5,070 bases of DNA from Acidimicrobiaceae bacterium (GTDB lineage Bacteria > Actinomycetota > Acidimicrobiia > Acidimicrobiales > Palsa-688). The notes beneath the pieces are model-generated. The model saw only the letters and a program-made list of their open reading frames with translations, was not told the DNA's origin and ran no database searches. Position numbers and translations under genes: made by a program. How positions within the stretch are numbered: position 1 is the stretch's first letter; each line of letters starts with the position of its first letter. Below are positions 3,794 to 5,070 of this stretch, in pieces. The stretch spans positions 1-5,070 of the forward strand of contig JAUTXM010000088.1 in NCBI GenBank assembly GCA_030838025.1, read 5' to 3'.

Positions 3794-5070
3794 ATGATTC
3801 CTTGGATACGTCCTCGAGGGCCGTTCCGTCCAGCCGAACTGGCGCGATCTGAAGGAGCCGGCCCACGTGGGCGGCTGGGTCGGGGGCTGGTGGCCGTGGT
3901 GCTTGTCTGGACGACGGTGGGGACATTGTCGGTCCTGGCGGCGTCGCCCGCCGGGGCATCCTCGCCGGCCTACACCCATGCGGCGGCGGGCTCGTCGGAG
4001 CTGCGCAGTGTCGCCTGCCCAAGCGCCACGGTCTGCGAAGGGGTAGGTATGAACTCGTCGAACCAGGGCGTGGTCGTGGTGGTTACCAACGGCGTTCCCG
4101 GCGCCGCCCAAGTGGTTCCCGGATCGGGAGGCCTGTCCGGTGTCGCCTGCCCCACCGTCACCGTCTGCGAAGCGGTGGGTGTAGGCATTTCCGACGCTCC
4201 AGGCGTCGTGGTAACGATCACCAACGGTGTCGTGACCCCAGCCCAGACGGTTCCGGTTCGGCTCCTCGCAGTGGCCTGCCCCACCGCCGTGACCTGCCAG
4301 GCGGTGGGTTCGACCGCCGAGCCGTACTACACAACCGGTGCAACGGTGACCATCACCAACGGCACCCCAGCGCCCGCCCAGGTGGTCCCGGGCACGTTCC
4401 AGCTCGTGGCAGTGGCCTGCGGGAGTGCCACGGTGTGCGAGGCAGTGGGCAAAGCCGATGCCGGCGAAGACCAGGCCGCGTGGCTGGCCATCACCAACGG
4501 CACCCCAGGGCCCGCGGCCCAATCATTTGGCGCCGGCGTGCTCAGGGCCATCGCCTGCCCGAGCGCCAACACCTGCCAGGTCGCGGGTCAGGACATGCAT
4601 GGCGAGGGTGTTGTGATGAGTATCGTCAACGGCGCCGTTTGGTATCCCCATACGGTCTTCGGGATTTACAGCATGTCGGGCATTTCCTGCACCAGCGCCA
4701 GCCACTGTCAGGCGGTGGGCGCGGCGGTCAGCTACCGGGGCGCGGTGGTGACGGTCACTGACAGCATTCCGAGCGGCGCCCAGGTGGCCTTGCACACCTC
4801 CACACTCCTCGGCGTCGCCTGCTCGGGCGCCACTTGTGAAGCGGTTGGAATCGACTCGGAGTTCCCCGAGCACGGCGTCGTGGTCACTGTCGATCCCACC
4901 GGCACCGCCGCGGCCGCCTCCTTCACCTATCCCAACTGGGACGGGCAGAAAAACGTCAATCCATTCATCCCCTTCAGTTGGTCGACAGTTCCCCAGGCCC
5001 AGGCCTATTACCTCGTCGTCGGTACCCGACCCTACGGTGCGGACCTGGCAAGCTCCGGCGTCATTTCCCC
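3794..5070 (+). CDS. Secreted seven-repeat Cys-pair protein with FN3-like domain (partial)
   Basis: 425 residues are visible from ATG 3794 and the frame is open at the right edge. A long basic n-region (1-30) precedes a hydrophobic core (31-50) and a likely signal-peptidase site after Ala55 (SPAGA/SS), so export is predicted. Residues 70-377 are seven repeats of the type LxxVACPSAxxCEAVG...VVVTITNGTPxxAQVVPG. Similar 'SCPS..FCVAVG' repeats are frequent in actinobacterial secreted proteins, usually of unknown function. From about residue 390 the pattern NPFIPFSWSTVPQAQAYYLV resembles a fibronectin-III-like domain, cut off by the window end. Every cysteine seen (14) lies in a repeat pair. The ATG is 7 bases after the stop of the Vgb-like gene and has no good Shine-Dalgarno, so coupling or read-through is likely. 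Function is not recognised; an extracellular binding or adhesive role is inferred. Confidence 0.85.
   Translation, partial: MIPWIRPRGPFRPAELARSEGAGPRGRLGRGLVAVVLVWTTVGTLSVLAASPAGASSPAYTHAAAGSSELRSVACPSATVCEGVGMNSSNQGVVVVVTNGVPGAAQVVPGSGGLSGVACPTVTVCEAVGVGISDAPGVVVTITNGVVTPAQTVPVRLLAVACPTAVTCQAVGSTAEPYYTTGATVTITNGTPAPAQVVPGTFQLVAVACGSATVCEAVGKADAGEDQAAWLAITNGTPGPAAQSFGAGVLRAIACPSANTCQVAGQDMHGEGVVMSIVNGAVWYPHTVFGIYSMSGISCTSASHCQAVGAAVSYRGAVVTVTDSIPSGAQVALHTSTLLGVACSGATCEAVGIDSEFPEHGVVVTVDPTGTAAAASFTYPNWDGQKNVNPFIPFSWSTVPQAQAYYLVVGTRPYGADLASSGVIS
4001..4924 (+). repeat. Seven tandem protein repeats of 43-47 residues with Cys pairs
   Basis: Repeats start at residues 70, 114, 157, 204, 250, 294 and 338 (bases 4001, 4133, 4262, 4403, 4541, 4673 and 4805). 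Cys pairs are 75/81, 119/125, 162/168, 209/215, 255/261, 299/305 and 343/348. The first six have Cys-x5-Cys spacing and the last Cys-x4-Cys. Each has a strand-like A(V/I)AC...C(E/Q)AVG and V(V)VTITNG, so each could be one blade with its own disulfide. Confidence 0.85.

Noticed and set aside
2529..4522. Several long minus-strand open frames antisense to the two propeller genes, some with internal repeats
   Set aside because: Their repeats mirror the repeats of the real plus-strand proteins, and no start signals or domains are seen.

Overview
The window is GC-rich (about two thirds G+C by eye). Its codon use, GTG/TTG starts, a KdpD-type membrane domain of a kind common in actinobacteria, and secreted repeats built on 'ACPSA..C.AVG' all suggest an actinobacterium (Actinomycetota). 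A lineage such as Acidimicrobiia is possible, but the sequence alone does not fix it. No RNA gene, CRISPR array, transposase or attachment site was seen.

Left half, minus strand (about 1980 down to 1): a KdpE-like OmpR/PhoB-family response regulator (1980-1258) overlaps by ATGA a membrane protein with a KdpD-type four-helix domain (DUF4118) and a GAF-like cytoplasmic domain but no histidine kinase (1261-491). After a 142-base gap come a possible 44-residue ORF with its own Shine-Dalgarno (348-214) and, overlapping it by GTGA, a STAS-domain protein of the anti-sigma-factor-antagonist type that runs off the left edge (217-1). All of these look like signalling genes.

Centre (1981-2388): a divergent intergenic region of 408 bases with three inverted repeats, at 2044-2080, 2129-2173 and 2346-2366. 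No convincing sigma-70 promoter pair was found.

Right half, plus strand (2389 to the edge): a membrane-tethered protein with an Arg-Gly tract, one transmembrane helix, a Pro/Ser/Thr/Ala-rich stalk and a seven-bladed Vgb (virginiamycin B lyase)-like beta-propeller (2389-3786). Seven bases later a second exported protein begins (3794 to beyond 5070). It has a signal peptide, seven Cys-pair repeats of about 44 residues that probably form a second propeller, and the start of a fibronectin-III-like domain.

Working model (inference): one transcription unit encodes intracellular or membrane signalling proteins, and the divergent unit encodes two cell-surface propeller proteins. The shared upstream region could let the response regulator control both. 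The most unusual points are the kinase-less KdpD/KdpE-like pair, the pairing of two seven-repeat extracellular proteins, the loss of the Vgb catalytic histidines, and the small ORF in front of the STAS gene.
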